A stretch of 64,000 nucleotides of DNA, taken from positions 1-64,000 of the forward strand of contig NZ_JAPDOD010000049.1 of assembly GCF_027587205.1 (NCBI RefSeq). Reading direction: 5' to 3'. The position numbers were made by a program, and so were the translations under genes. The notes beneath the pieces are model-generated. The model made no database searches, was not told the DNA's origin, and was given only the letters and a program-made list of their open reading frames with translations. Source of the stretch: Solirubrobacter ginsenosidimutans (GTDB taxonomy: Bacteria > Actinomycetota > Thermoleophilia > Solirubrobacterales > Solirubrobacteraceae). Position 1 is the first letter of the stretch. Each line of letters begins with the position of its first letter. Of the stretch, positions 32,736 to 40,830 are shown piece after piece.

Positions 32736-33863
32736 GTGAACTTCAAGGACCTCGCACCGCCCTCGAACGAAGGCCCACCGCGCGCCCTGCGCGTCCTCGG
32801 GCTGATCGCGATGGCGACGGTCCTGTCCTCGACCCTGTTCACCGACCCCAAGCCGAGCCTGCACGGCGACGGGCTGCTCGTGATCGCCGGGTTCATCTGT
32901 CTCGCCTCGGGGCTGTTCATGGCCGCGCGGCGTGAGGAGCAGTTCGAGTACGCCCGCTTCATCGGCCTCTCGCTCGTGGGCATCGGCTCGATCATCTGCG
33001 CCGCCGTCCAGCCCGACAGCGCGGGCTACGCGGGCGTGTACTTCGTGGTGGCGATCGGCGGCATCCGGCTCGGCCGCGACGGCGCGATCATCGTCTGCGG
33101 CGGCACCGTGGGCGGCCTCGTGCTCGTGCAGCTGTTCGAGCACGAGAACCCCGCGGTGGTGGTCGGCACCCTCTTCTCGGTCCTGCCCTGGTTCCTCGTG
33201 ATGCGCCTGATCCGGCGGCTCGGCGAGCGCACCCGGCGCTCGGAGGGATTGGTGGAGGAGCTGCGCGAGTCCCGCGCTGCGCACGCGGAGTCCGCGGCGC
33301 TGGCCGAACGCGGCCGCGTCGCGCGCGAGCTGCACGACGTCCTGGCGCACTCGCTCTCCGCCCTGGCGCTGCAGCTCGAAGGCTCACGTCTGCTCGCCCG
33401 CGACCGGGGCGCCGACCCCGAGGTCATCGAAGGCCTCGAGCGCGCCCACCACCTCGCCGTGAGCGGCCTGACCGAGGCGCGCCAGGCGATCTCCGCCCTG
33501 CGCGGTGACGACCTGCCCGCGCTCGAGGACCTCGCCGGCACCTTCCCGGGCGCGCAGCTCACGGTCACCGGCACCCCGCGCGAGGCGTCCTCCGAAGCGC
33601 GCCTCGCGCTCTACCGCACCGCCCAGGAAGCGCTGACCAACGTCCGCCGCCACAGCGCGTCCGACCGCGTCGAGCTGCGCCTGGACTACGAAGAGGACGG
33701 CACCACTTTGACCGTGCAGGACCACGGCGCCGCCGCGCCGGTCATCGGCGGCCGTGGCTACGGGCTGACGGGCATGCGCGAGCGCGCGGAGCTGCTCGGC
33801 GGGCGGCTGAACGCCGGCCCGACGGACGACGGCTTCCGCGTCGAGCTGTGGCTGCCCTCGTGA
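32736..33863 (+). CDS. Sensor histidine kinase (NarX/DesK type)
   Basis: A 375-residue membrane sensor kinase. Four to five hydrophobic helices (about 12-150) form a membrane sensor. A coiled region (RRLGERTRRSEGLVEELRES) leads to the HisKA_3 box RVARELHDVLAHSLSALALQ with the phospho-accepting His. The HATPase region has the N-box EALTNVRRHSASD, DHGAAAP in place of the usual DxGxG, and GYGLTGMRERAELLGG. The GTG start is used; the long upstream frame covers the operator region and is unlikely. The response regulator gene overlaps its stop by 4 nt. Confidence 0.92.
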   Translation: MNFKDLAPPSNEGPPRALRVLGLIAMATVLSSTLFTDPKPSLHGDGLLVIAGFICLASGLFMAARREEQFEYARFIGLSLVGIGSIICAAVQPDSAGYAGVYFVVAIGGIRLGRDGAIIVCGGTVGGLVLVQLFEHENPAVVVGTLFSVLPWFLVMRLIRRLGERTRRSEGLVEELRESRAAHAESAALAERGRVARELHDVLAHSLSALALQLEGSRLLARDRGADPEVIEGLERAHHLAVSGLTEARQAISALRGDDLPALEDLAGTFPGAQLTVTGTPREASSEARLALYRTAQEALTNVRRHSASDRVELRLDYEEDGTTLTVQDHGAAAPVIGGRGYGLTGMRERAELLGGRLNAGPTDDGFRVELWLPS

Positions 33864-34498
33864 TCCGCGTCTTGTTGGCCGACGACCAGCGCGTGGTGCG
33901 GGAAGGCCTCGGCATGCTCGTCGGGCTGCTCGAGGGCATCGAGCTGGTCGCCACCGCCGCCGACGGCGAGGAAGCGCTGGCGCTCGCCGCCGAGCACAAT
34001 CCCGACGTCGTGCTGATGGACCTGCGGATGCCCCGGATGGACGGCATCGAGGCGATCCGCCGCCTCGCCGCCCGCGGCACCAGCGCGATCGCGCTCACCA
34101 CCTACGCCGACGACGCGAGCGTCCTCGGCGCGCTGCGCGCCGGCGCCCGCGGCTACCTGACCAAGGACGCGGGAGCGGACGAGATCCGCGCCGCGGTCGA
34201 GGCCGTCGCCCGCGGCGAGGCCGCGCTCGATCCCGCGATCCAGCATCACGTGCTGGCGGCCGTCAGTGCGCCGGTCGAGCCGGGGCTCCCGGACGCGCCG
34301 GACGACCTCACCCCGCGCGAGGTCGAGGTTCTCCAGCTGATCGCCGCGGGCCTGACCAACACCGAGATCGCCGACCGGCTCGTGGTCTCAGCCGCGACCG
34401 TCAAGAGCCACGTCAACCACATCTTCGCCAAGATCGGCGCCCGCGACCGCGCCCAGGCGGTCGTCTACGCCTACGCGAACGGGATCGCTCAGACGTAG
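33860..34498 (+). CDS. NarL/FixJ-family response regulator
   Basis: A 212-residue regulator. The receiver domain has VLLADDQRVVREGL, the phosphorylatable Asp in DVVLMDLRMPRMDG, the Thr/Ser switch ALTTYAD, and Lys in YLTKDAG. The LuxR HTH follows (LTPREVEVLQLIAAGLTNTEIA, then SAATVKSHVNHIFAKIGARDR, about 152-200). GTGA overlap with the kinase gene makes them a cognate pair. The palindrome at 32659-32682 is a likely binding site, controlling the divergent ABC exporter. The 3' end overlaps the convergent next gene by 10 nt. Confidence 0.93.
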   Translation: MIRVLLADDQRVVREGLGMLVGLLEGIELVATAADGEEALALAAEHNPDVVLMDLRMPRMDGIEAIRRLAARGTSAIALTTYADDASVLGALRAGARGYLTKDAGADEIRAAVEAVARGEAALDPAIQHHVLAAVSAPVEPGLPDAPDDLTPREVEVLQLIAAGLTNTEIADRLVVSAATVKSHVNHIFAKIGARDRAQAVVYAYANGIAQT

Positions 34499-35205
34499 CC
34501 CACGTGGAGGCCGTCGAGGTCCCCGCCCGCCCGCTCATCGTCGTCGTAGGCGGCCCAATGTGGGCGGTGCTTGAGACGGAGCGCGTGGCCGTGGGAGACC
34601 GCGACGTCGCCGGGCTGCAGGTCCCACGAGATGATCTGCATCGTCTCGTGGAGCTCGCCGATGTCCGCGAAGTTGCGCCACACGTCGACCCATTCGAAGC
34701 TGCGCGACACGTAGTCCACGGGCGGGCCCACCTCGGCGACCGGCTGGCCGAACACCCGCTCGACCGCGTCGCGCACGTCCCCGCCGGGTTCGATGAACGA
34801 GCGCAGCAGCACGAAGCCGGAGAGCTCGAACAGGTTGCGCTGGTAGGCGCAGAGGGCGAACGGCGCGGCGCGCGCCACCCACAGCGGCCGCCCGCCCAGC
34901 TCCGGCCGCAGCGTCACGCGGTTGTGCGGGTTCAGCCGGATCGTGTTGCCGTGTGACACCGCGACGTCGCCGGGCGCCAGCGACCACGAGAGCACCTGCC
35001 CGCGCTCGTAGAACGCGGCGATCTGGCTCGGGTCGCTCGCGTAGCGCTCCGAGTCCGGCCACGCGTGGCTTCCCGCCACGAAGTCGACCGGACCCGAGAC
35101 CTCCTGCACTTCCTTGCCGAACAGCCGCGTGAGGTCGTCGTCCTCCCCCGCGAAGTCGCGGAGGAGGACGGCGCCGTCAAGCCCGAGCTGTTCGGCAGGG
35201 TCCAA
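34489..35205 (-). CDS. Internally duplicated protein resembling the PhyH C-terminal half
   Basis: A 238-residue protein of two related halves of about 115 residues. Half 1 has VLLRDF, SGPVDFVAGSHAWPD, VLSWSLAPGDVAVSHGNTIRLN. Half 2 has VLLRSF, GPPVDYVSRSFEWVD, IISWDLQPGDVAVSHGHALRLK. The W-x-L-x-PGDVxVSHG..LR pattern resembles the distal part of phytanoyl-CoA dioxygenase-like folds, but a proper HxD iron site is not visible, so enzymatic activity is doubtful. The TTG start lies 3 nt after the stop of the M64 protease gene, indicating translational coupling. Function unknown. Confidence 0.7.
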   Translation of the reverse strand: MDPAEQLGLDGAVLLRDFAGEDDDLTRLFGKEVQEVSGPVDFVAGSHAWPDSERYASDPSQIAAFYERGQVLSWSLAPGDVAVSHGNTIRLNPHNRVTLRPELGGRPLWVARAAPFALCAYQRNLFELSGFVLLRSFIEPGGDVRDAVERVFGQPVAEVGPPVDYVSRSFEWVDVWRNFADIGELHETMQIISWDLQPGDVAVSHGHALRLKHRPHWAAYDDDERAGGDLDGLHVGYV

Positions 35206-35208
35206 CCG

Positions 35209-37455
35209 TTACGGCGTGGTGGTCGAGAGCGTGAACGTGAGCGTCTTGGAGTAGGCGCCCGTGCGCAGCGCGTCGTTCGCGCCGATCGTCTGCTTGTAGT
35301 TCACGGTGACCGGGTCGTGGGAGACCGGGCCGCCGTAGGTCAGCAGCGTCGACGGGATCGTGCCCAGCGCGCCGCCGGTGCCGCTCGGCGAGGACGCGTT
35401 GATCAGTAGCGGCGCCGGCAGCGAGAACGTGCCGTTGACCAGCTTGCCCGGGCTCTGCGTGCTCGGGTCGGCCACGCTCAGCGCGGCGTCGCCGGCCGAG
35501 GTGATGACATCGGCGGACATGCTCGCCGTGTAGTCCTTCGCCAGGCCCGGCGTGAACGCGCCGAACGTCGGCGGGGTGGCGCCGAGCGACAGCGAGAGCG
35601 TGGCGGGCACGGTGCCGGCGACCTGGGAGACCTCGCTCTTCTCCGGGTCCAGGTAGGTGAGCGCGAACTTCTTCGCCGTCGCGATGTTGCCGGAGGCGTC
35701 GATCGCCCGGTACTCGATCACGTGGTGCCCGTAGGCGAGCTTGCCGTAGTTGAGTGCGTCGATGTCGGTGCCGGTGCTGGAGAATTGGAACGGCGCGTTG
35801 GCGTCGGTCGGCCAGCCGTAGAAGTTCTGCCAGCCGTCGCCGTCGACGCGGAACTCGGGCACGACGTACCCCGGCTTGTCGTCGGTGGCGGTGAGCTTCA
35901 GGGAGAACGGGCCCTCGAAGATGTACTCGGGCATCGCGGCGCCGGCGGGCGAGACGGTCGCCGTCGGCGTCGAGGTCGTGTAGCTGGTCTCGGCGTCGGT
36001 GGCGTCGACGATCCAGGTGCGGGTGCTGTCGCCCGTCGTCGCCGTCAGCGTGTGCGTGCCGGTGAGGTTCAGCGGCGCGAGGTTGATGAAGCGGCTGTCG
36101 CCGGTGCTCGGCACCGCGGCGCCGTCGAGCTTCCAGGTGACCGTCGCGACGCTGCCGTCGGCCGGGTGGTTGGTGGCGGCGTAGACGACGTCGTTGCGGC
36201 CGACGGCGCGCTCGTTCTGCGTGCCGCCGACGATCGTGGCCGGCTCGGCCGCGCCCGGCGTGTTGGCGGCGTCCTTGACCGTCCAGGTCAGCGTCTGCGT
36301 CAGCGCGGTGCCGTTCTGGATCGTGGGGTCGCGGACGAACGTCGTCGGGTCGCTCACCTTGGCCGTGACCGTGTGGGTCGCGCCGGGCGTCAGCGCCAGC
36401 GTCCCGAGCTTGAGGTTGCGCAGATTGGCGCTGTTGGGGATGACCGTGCCATCGAGCGACCAGGTGACGTTGAGCTGGTGGTCGACCGGGTGCTGCGTGT
36501 CCAGCCACAGCGTGTCCGTGTTGCCGACCTGCCCCGTCGTGGGCGTGGAGGCGTCGACGAGCTTCACGCGCGAGGAGATCTGGCGCGTCATGACCTCGCG
36601 GCTGACCTGGTCGTAGTAGTAGCCGAGCGTCTTCATGATCGAGTGCTGGCTCGGGCGCCAGACGCACTTGTCGAAGTACATGCCGCCCTCGTAGCGACCG
36701 ATCAGGCCGCCGGCCTCGCTCGGCTCGCCGATCCAGCGCCACCACTTCTTCTGCTGGGCGAGCATCTGGTCGATCGTCAGCAGCGTGTGGTGGATCGAGC
36801 TGGGCTCGCCGCCGGTGTAGCACCCGCCGAGCACGCCGCGCGTGTAGTAGTCGTACTCGTCCTGCAGACCGCCGAGCGAGTGGCCGATCTCGTGCGGGCT
36901 GATCAGCGCCGACATCGAGTTGCCGCCGGTCGCGGTGGCGTTCGCGCCGCCCGCGCCGCCGTAGGTGTTGGAGTTGCCGATCGCCAGCCGCTGGGACACG
37001 CCCGGGGCGAGCGCCGTGTAACGCGAGAGGGCGGAGTTGTTGACGGTCACGAGGCGCTGGACGCTCGACGCGCTGCAGCCGCCCCAGAAGGCCATGCTCA
37101 GCGGCGTGGTCCGGCGCGGCGACGTCAGGCTCGAATCACAGCTGATCCCCGACTCGCCGGAGATGATCTTGATCGCGTAGACGTTGATGTAGTTGCGGTA
37201 GCTCTTGTACGGCTCGATGCTCCACATCACGTTCAGGTGCTTGTCCACCTGCGCCATGAACTTGTCCTGCTCGGCCTCGGTGTAGCCGTCGCCGGCGATC
37301 ACGAGGTTGAACCGGTTGGCCGCGGGACCCGTGACCTGGAGCGGCACCACCGTGGCGCTTCCTACGCCGGTCGCTGGAATCGTCTGCGCCTGTGCGGGCG
37401 CGGCGACCGCGATCGCTGACGCGACGGCGAGCAACGCCATCCTGGCAACCCTCAT
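35209..37455 (-). CDS. Secreted M64-family metallopeptidase with Ig-like repeats
   Basis: A 748-residue exported protein. A signal peptide (about 1-23, MRVARMALLAVASAIAVAAPAQAQ in pieces) precedes the M64 (IgA-protease-like) domain, with NLVIAGDGYTEAEQDKF and the zinc motif His188-Glu189-x2-His192 in SPHEIGHSLGGLQDEYDYY (in part). The C-terminal 450 residues form beta-rich Ig-like segments (VTWSLDGTVIPNS, VTWKLDGAAVPST) and a final Thr/Ser-rich domain. It probably degrades extracellular protein. The downstream PhyH-like gene is coupled 3 nt later. Confidence 0.88.
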   Translation of the reverse strand: MRVARMALLAVASAIAVAAPAQAQTIPATGVGSATVVPLQVTGPAANRFNLVIAGDGYTEAEQDKFMAQVDKHLNVMWSIEPYKSYRNYINVYAIKIISGESGISCDSSLTSPRRTTPLSMAFWGGCSASSVQRLVTVNNSALSRYTALAPGVSQRLAIGNSNTYGGAGGANATATGGNSMSALISPHEIGHSLGGLQDEYDYYTRGVLGGCYTGGEPSSIHHTLLTIDQMLAQQKKWWRWIGEPSEAGGLIGRYEGGMYFDKCVWRPSQHSIMKTLGYYYDQVSREVMTRQISSRVKLVDASTPTTGQVGNTDTLWLDTQHPVDHQLNVTWSLDGTVIPNSANLRNLKLGTLALTPGATHTVTAKVSDPTTFVRDPTIQNGTALTQTLTWTVKDAANTPGAAEPATIVGGTQNERAVGRNDVVYAATNHPADGSVATVTWKLDGAAVPSTGDSRFINLAPLNLTGTHTLTATTGDSTRTWIVDATDAETSYTTSTPTATVSPAGAAMPEYIFEGPFSLKLTATDDKPGYVVPEFRVDGDGWQNFYGWPTDANAPFQFSSTGTDIDALNYGKLAYGHHVIEYRAIDASGNIATAKKFALTYLDPEKSEVSQVAGTVPATLSLSLGATPPTFGAFTPGLAKDYTASMSADVITSAGDAALSVADPSTQSPGKLVNGTFSLPAPLLINASSPSGTGGALGTIPSTLLTYGGPVSHDPVTVNYKQTIGANDALRTGAYSKTLTFTLSTTTP

Positions 37456-37534
37456 TCAAACCCCCCTCTGGAACACACTGAGGGCGGAAAATTAACCGGC
37501 CGCGAACGTCCGGTCTCCGTGCAGGTGTCTGAAG

Positions 37535-38464
37535 CTAGCCGACCAACTGCAGCTGCGGACGGCGGGTCTCGTAGCGCGACGCGACGCCGTTGAGGATCTC
37601 GAGCATCGCCTGCGTGGCGGGGGTCCGGTGGGCGTCGAGCGCGGTCGCTGCGTAGACCTCCCTCACCGGGGTCTCACGGCCCAGCGAGCGGACGACGATG
37701 TCGTCGCGGATGCTCGTGAGGCCGAGTTCGGCGATCAGCGACACGCCGACACCCGCCGCGACGAAGCCCTGCATCGCGGTGTAGTCGTCGGTCTGGAAGG
37801 CGATCCGGGGCTCGAAGCCGGCGACCGCGCACGCGCGGTTGATCAGCCGGTTGCACTCGCAGTCGGTGGTGCCGGCGATCCACGGGTCGTCCGCGAGGTC
37901 GGCGAGGCGCAGGTTGCGCTTGTGCGCGAGCGGGTGGTCGGTGGGCATGGTGATCAGCAGCGGGTCAGAGATCAGGTGCTGGCGAGCGATGCCGTCGACC
38001 TCGCCGCGGATCCGGGAATCGAACCCGAGCGCGAGGTCGATCTCGCCGCTCTTGAGCAGCGGCGCTGAGTCCTCCGGCTCGGACATGATCAGCGAGAGCT
38101 CGACACCGGGGTGCTCGGCGCGGAAGGCGGCGATCGCCAGCGGCATCAGGGTCGCGGCGGCGGACTCGAAGGCGGCCAGCCGCAATCTTCCACCTCTTAG
38201 ACCGGCGATGGCCTCAAGCTCAGCTTCAGCCTCAGACAGGCGCGCCAGGACGGCGTCGGCGTGGCGGACGAGCGCCTCGCCGGCCTCGGTGAGGCGGATC
38301 CCGCGGGCGTTGCGCTGGACCAGCGAGCAGCCCGCCTCGCGCTCGAGCGCGGCGATCTGCTGGGAGATGGCGCTCTGGGTGAAGGAGAGCGCCTCCGCCG
38401 CGGCACTGAAGGACCCGCGGACGGCGACCTCTCTGAGTACTCGCATGCGGCGGACGTCAAGCAT
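37535..38464 (-). CDS. LysR-family transcriptional regulator
   Basis: A 309-residue regulator with an N-terminal HTH (MLDVRRMRVLREVAVRGSFS, then ALSFTQSAISQQIAALERE, about 1-58) and the periplasmic-binding-like effector domain (about 90-300). It is divergent from a small GNAT-like gene and a DMT permease that follow at 38570-39762, so it is likely to control that export pair. The ligand is not predictable. Confidence 0.93.
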   Translation of the reverse strand: MLDVRRMRVLREVAVRGSFSAAAEALSFTQSAISQQIAALEREAGCSLVQRNARGIRLTEAGEALVRHADAVLARLSEAEAELEAIAGLRGGRLRLAAFESAAATLMPLAIAAFRAEHPGVELSLIMSEPEDSAPLLKSGEIDLALGFDSRIRGEVDGIARQHLISDPLLITMPTDHPLAHKRNLRLADLADDPWIAGTTDCECNRLINRACAVAGFEPRIAFQTDDYTAMQGFVAAGVGVSLIAELGLTSIRDDIVVRSLGRETPVREVYAATALDAHRTPATQAMLEILNGVASRYETRRPQLQLVG

Positions 38465-38569
38465 CAGATCCTCTTATACCACGCACAGCGAAAGGTCATT
38501 TGAACTGATGGCCGGGAATCTTCAGCATTCATCTCACGTTCTGCAGCTCAACCCCGTTAGGAGAACACC

Positions 38570-38830
38570 ATGTCCGCCGCTCTCGCCCATCTCGCTCCAA
38601 CCGTCGTGATCCGAGCCGCGCGTGGCTCCGACGGACCCGCCCTGCGACGCCTCGCCGAGCTCGACTCCCGGCCTGTCCCTGCCGGTGAGCTGCTCGTCGC
38701 CGAAACCGGCGATGAGGTGGTGGCGGCTCTGTCTGTCGACACGGGGGCGCGAGTCGCCGACCCGTTCCGCCGTACCGCGGACGTCGTCGACCTGCTGGCC
38801 TATCGCGCCCGGGGGCTTCGGAACTCGTGA
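38570..38830 (+). CDS. Small GNAT-like protein (86 aa)
   Basis: An 86-residue protein with a good ribosome site (AGGAGAACACC before ATG). The sequence VVIRAARGSDGPALRRLAELDSR matches the N-terminal strand-helix of GNAT acetyltransferases, and LLVAETGDEVVAALSVD their central strands. The acetyl-CoA motif A region is missing, so it is either a truncated relative or a separate small family rather than an active enzyme. It overlaps the downstream permease start by 4 nt and is divergent from LysR. Confidence 0.75.
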   Translation: MSAALAHLAPTVVIRAARGSDGPALRRLAELDSRPVPAGELLVAETGDEVVAALSVDTGARVADPFRRTADVVDLLAYRARGLRNS

Positions 38831-39762
38831 CGGCATTGGAGGCCTCCGCCCGCGCCCTCCCCGGGCGGGCGGAGGCCGCACCCCCTTGGAAGATCTGGAC
38901 CGCGCTGTGGATCGTCTACATCGTCTGGGGCTCGACGTACCTCGCGATCGCCCTGATGGTGGAGACGATCCCGCCGCTCTTGGGCGCGGGTACGCGCTTC
39001 ATCGCGGTGGGATTGATCCTGCTGCCGATCCTCGCGTGGCGCCGCGGGGCCTCGGTCTGGCGCCCGACCCGCGCCGAACTGCTGTCCGCCGGCTTCGTCG
39101 GGCTGATGCTGCCTGGCGCCAACGCGGTCATCTCGGTCGCTGAAAAGACGGTTCCCTCCGGACTGGCCGCCCTCCTGGTGGCCTCGATCCCGTTGTGGGT
39201 GATCCTGCTGCGCCGCGTGTCGGGCGAGCGGATCTCCTGGCGCTCGATCGGCGCGGTGCTCGTCGGCTTCGGCGGGCTCGTCCTGCTGCTGCACCCGTCC
39301 GGCGACGCGACGATCATCGGCCTGCTGGCGTGCGTCGGCGCGGCCCTGATGTGGGCGATCGGCTCCTTCGCCTCGCCCCGCATCTCGCTCCCCCGCGACC
39401 CGCTGGTCTCCACCGCCTGGCAGTCCCTGCTGGGCGGCATGGCCGTGTTCGCCTGCGGCCTGATCGGCGGCGAGGTCGGCGACGTCCACTTCGCCGCCTT
39501 CTCCGGCCGCTCGATCTTCGGCCTTTTGTACCTGATCACCTTCGGCTCGCTGCTCGCCTTCACGAGCTACGCCTGGCTGCTCCAGAACGCCCCGATCTCG
39601 AAGGTCTCCACCTACGCCTACGTGAACCCGGTCGTGGCCATCGCCCTCGGCTGGCTCTTCCTCGACGAGGGCGTCTCGGCGACCACCATCATCGGCGCGC
39701 TGATCATCGTGGGCTCCGTCGCCCTCGTGATCCGCTCGGAAGCGAAACCTAAAGCAACCTAA
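38827..39762 (+). CDS. EamA/DMT-family permease (RhtA/RhaT-like)
   Basis: A 311-residue ten-helix transporter made of two EamA repeats, likely exporting an amino acid or other metabolite. WIVYIVWGSTYLAIALMVE, SGLAALLVASIPLWVILL and APISKVSTYAYVNPVVAIALG are family landmarks. The GTG start overlaps the stop of the small GNAT-like gene. Its last codons and TAA lie in or next to the 26-bp palindromic repeat at 39756, so the repeat appears to supply the terminus of the gene. Confidence 0.92.
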   Translation: MTALEASARALPGRAEAAPPWKIWTALWIVYIVWGSTYLAIALMVETIPPLLGAGTRFIAVGLILLPILAWRRGASVWRPTRAELLSAGFVGLMLPGANAVISVAEKTVPSGLAALLVASIPLWVILLRRVSGERISWRSIGAVLVGFGGLVLLLHPSGDATIIGLLACVGAALMWAIGSFASPRISLPRDPLVSTAWQSLLGGMAVFACGLIGGEVGDVHFAAFSGRSIFGLLYLITFGSLLAFTSYAWLLQNAPISKVSTYAYVNPVVAIALGWLFLDEGVSATTIIGALIIVGSVALVIRSEAKPKAT

Positions 39763-39781
39763 AGGGACTGTCCCTTTATCT
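39756..39781. repeat. 26-bp palindrome-bearing repeat, copy 1
   Basis: Contains AAAGGGAC-T-GTCCCTTT (39761-39777) with flanks AACCT and ATCT. It is identical over all 26 bases to the copy at 39950-39975, in direct orientation. It overlaps the stop of the EamA gene and that of a minus-strand mini-ORF. Confidence 0.85.
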
Positions 39782-39923
39782 GCGGCCGCGGCGGAGGAGC
39801 GATGCTCGTTCCCTGGACGCTGCGGACGGTCCCGTCCCAGTAGCGGTGGCCCCAGGTCTGTTCGTTGATGCGGCGCCCGCCAGGAATCACGGGCGGCGCG
39901 GGAGGCGTCGGCGGAGGCGTCAT
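39759..39923 (-). CDS. Possible small Pro-rich protein (54 aa) between two repeats
   Basis: ATG-initiated frame of 54 codons. The peptide has a Pro-rich start (MTPPPTPPAPPVIPGGRR), then INEQTWGHRYWDGTVRSVQG and a Pro/Arg end (APPPRPQIKGQSL). The last residues and the stop are encoded by repeat copy 1. Tryptophan/aromatic-rich content makes it look like a real peptide, but no ribosome site or family is seen. It occupies the segment bracketed by the two direct repeats. Confidence 0.4.
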   Translation of the reverse strand: MTPPPTPPAPPVIPGGRRINEQTWGHRYWDGTVRSVQGTSIAPPPRPQIKGQSL

Positions 39924-39949
39924 TACCAGTTCATCGGCCCGTCCCGCCG

Positions 39950-39975
39950 AACCTAAAGGGACTGTCCCTTTATCT
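39950..39975. repeat. 26-bp palindrome-bearing repeat, copy 2
   Basis: Exact direct copy of 39756-39781, 194 nt downstream, 13 nt before the LLM oxidoreductase start. Its palindrome could form a hairpin in mRNA or DNA. Confidence 0.85.
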
Positions 39976-39987
39976 TTTGCGCCGCTT

Positions 39988-40830
39988 ATGAAGATCGGAA
40001 TTCAGCTTCCCGAGGTCGAGCGCGAGGTGCGCTGGCCCGAATACCTCGCGATGGCCAAGGCTGCCGAGGAGGTCGGGTTCGAGTCGCTGTGGCTCGGCGA
40101 CCACCTGCTCTATGACGGGCCGGAGCGCGCGCCGTGGGAGTCGTGGACGTCGCTGAGCGCGCTGGCCGCGGCGACGAGCGCGGTGCGGCTGGGGCCGCTC
40201 GTGGCGTGTGCCGGGTTCCACCCGCCGGCGGTGCTGGCCAAGATGGCGTCGACGATCGACGAGATCAGCGGCGGGCGGTTCGTGCTCGGGCTGGGGTCCG
40301 GGTGGAACCGGCGGGAGTTCGACGCCTTCGGCATCCCGTACGACAAGCGGGTGTCGCGGTTCGAGGAGGCGTTCGCGATCATCAGCGGGCTCCTGCGGGG
40401 CGAGCGGGTGACGCTCGACGGCACCTACCACCGCGCCGACGACGTCGTCCTGCTGCCGAAGCCCGCACGCCGGACGCCGATCATGATCGGCTCAAACGGC
40501 CGCCGCACGCTCGGCTTCACGCTGCCGCACGTCCAGGCGTGGAACACCTGGTGGGACGACTACCACAACACGCCCGAAGGGCTGGCGAAACTGATCGCCG
40601 AGATCGGCATCCCGGAGACGGTCTCGCGTAGCGCGTGCATGCTCGTGCAACTCGACGGAGAGCGCGTGGAGCGGCGCCCGGAGGGGATGGACGCCGTCGA
40701 ACAGTCGCGTTTCGCCGAGCACATCAAGGAGCTGGGCGAGGCCGGCGCCGACGAGGTCATCGTCGTCGCCAGCCCGATCACCGAGCGCTCGATCCGAACG
40801 CTCGGCGAGGTGCTGCCGGCCGCCGATTAG
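39988..40830 (+). CDS. LLM-class F420-dependent oxidoreductase
   Basis: A 280-residue luciferase-like TIM-barrel protein. It starts MKIGIQLPEVEREVRWPEYL, followed by AAEEVGFESLWLGDHLL, SGGRFVLGLGSGWNRREFDAFG (in pieces) and LLPKPARRTPIMIGSNG. These are signatures of the actinobacterial F420-dependent group; the cofactor is inferred from the family. The ATG at 39988 lies 13 nt after repeat copy 2; an upstream extension through the repeats is non-coding. It overlaps the convergent desaturase stop by 4 nt. Confidence 0.9.
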   Translation: MKIGIQLPEVEREVRWPEYLAMAKAAEEVGFESLWLGDHLLYDGPERAPWESWTSLSALAAATSAVRLGPLVACAGFHPPAVLAKMASTIDEISGGRFVLGLGSGWNRREFDAFGIPYDKRVSRFEEAFAIISGLLRGERVTLDGTYHRADDVVLLPKPARRTPIMIGSNGRRTLGFTLPHVQAWNTWWDDYHNTPEGLAKLIAEIGIPETVSRSACMLVQLDGERVERRPEGMDAVEQSRFAEHIKELGEAGADEVIVVASPITERSIRTLGEVLPAAD

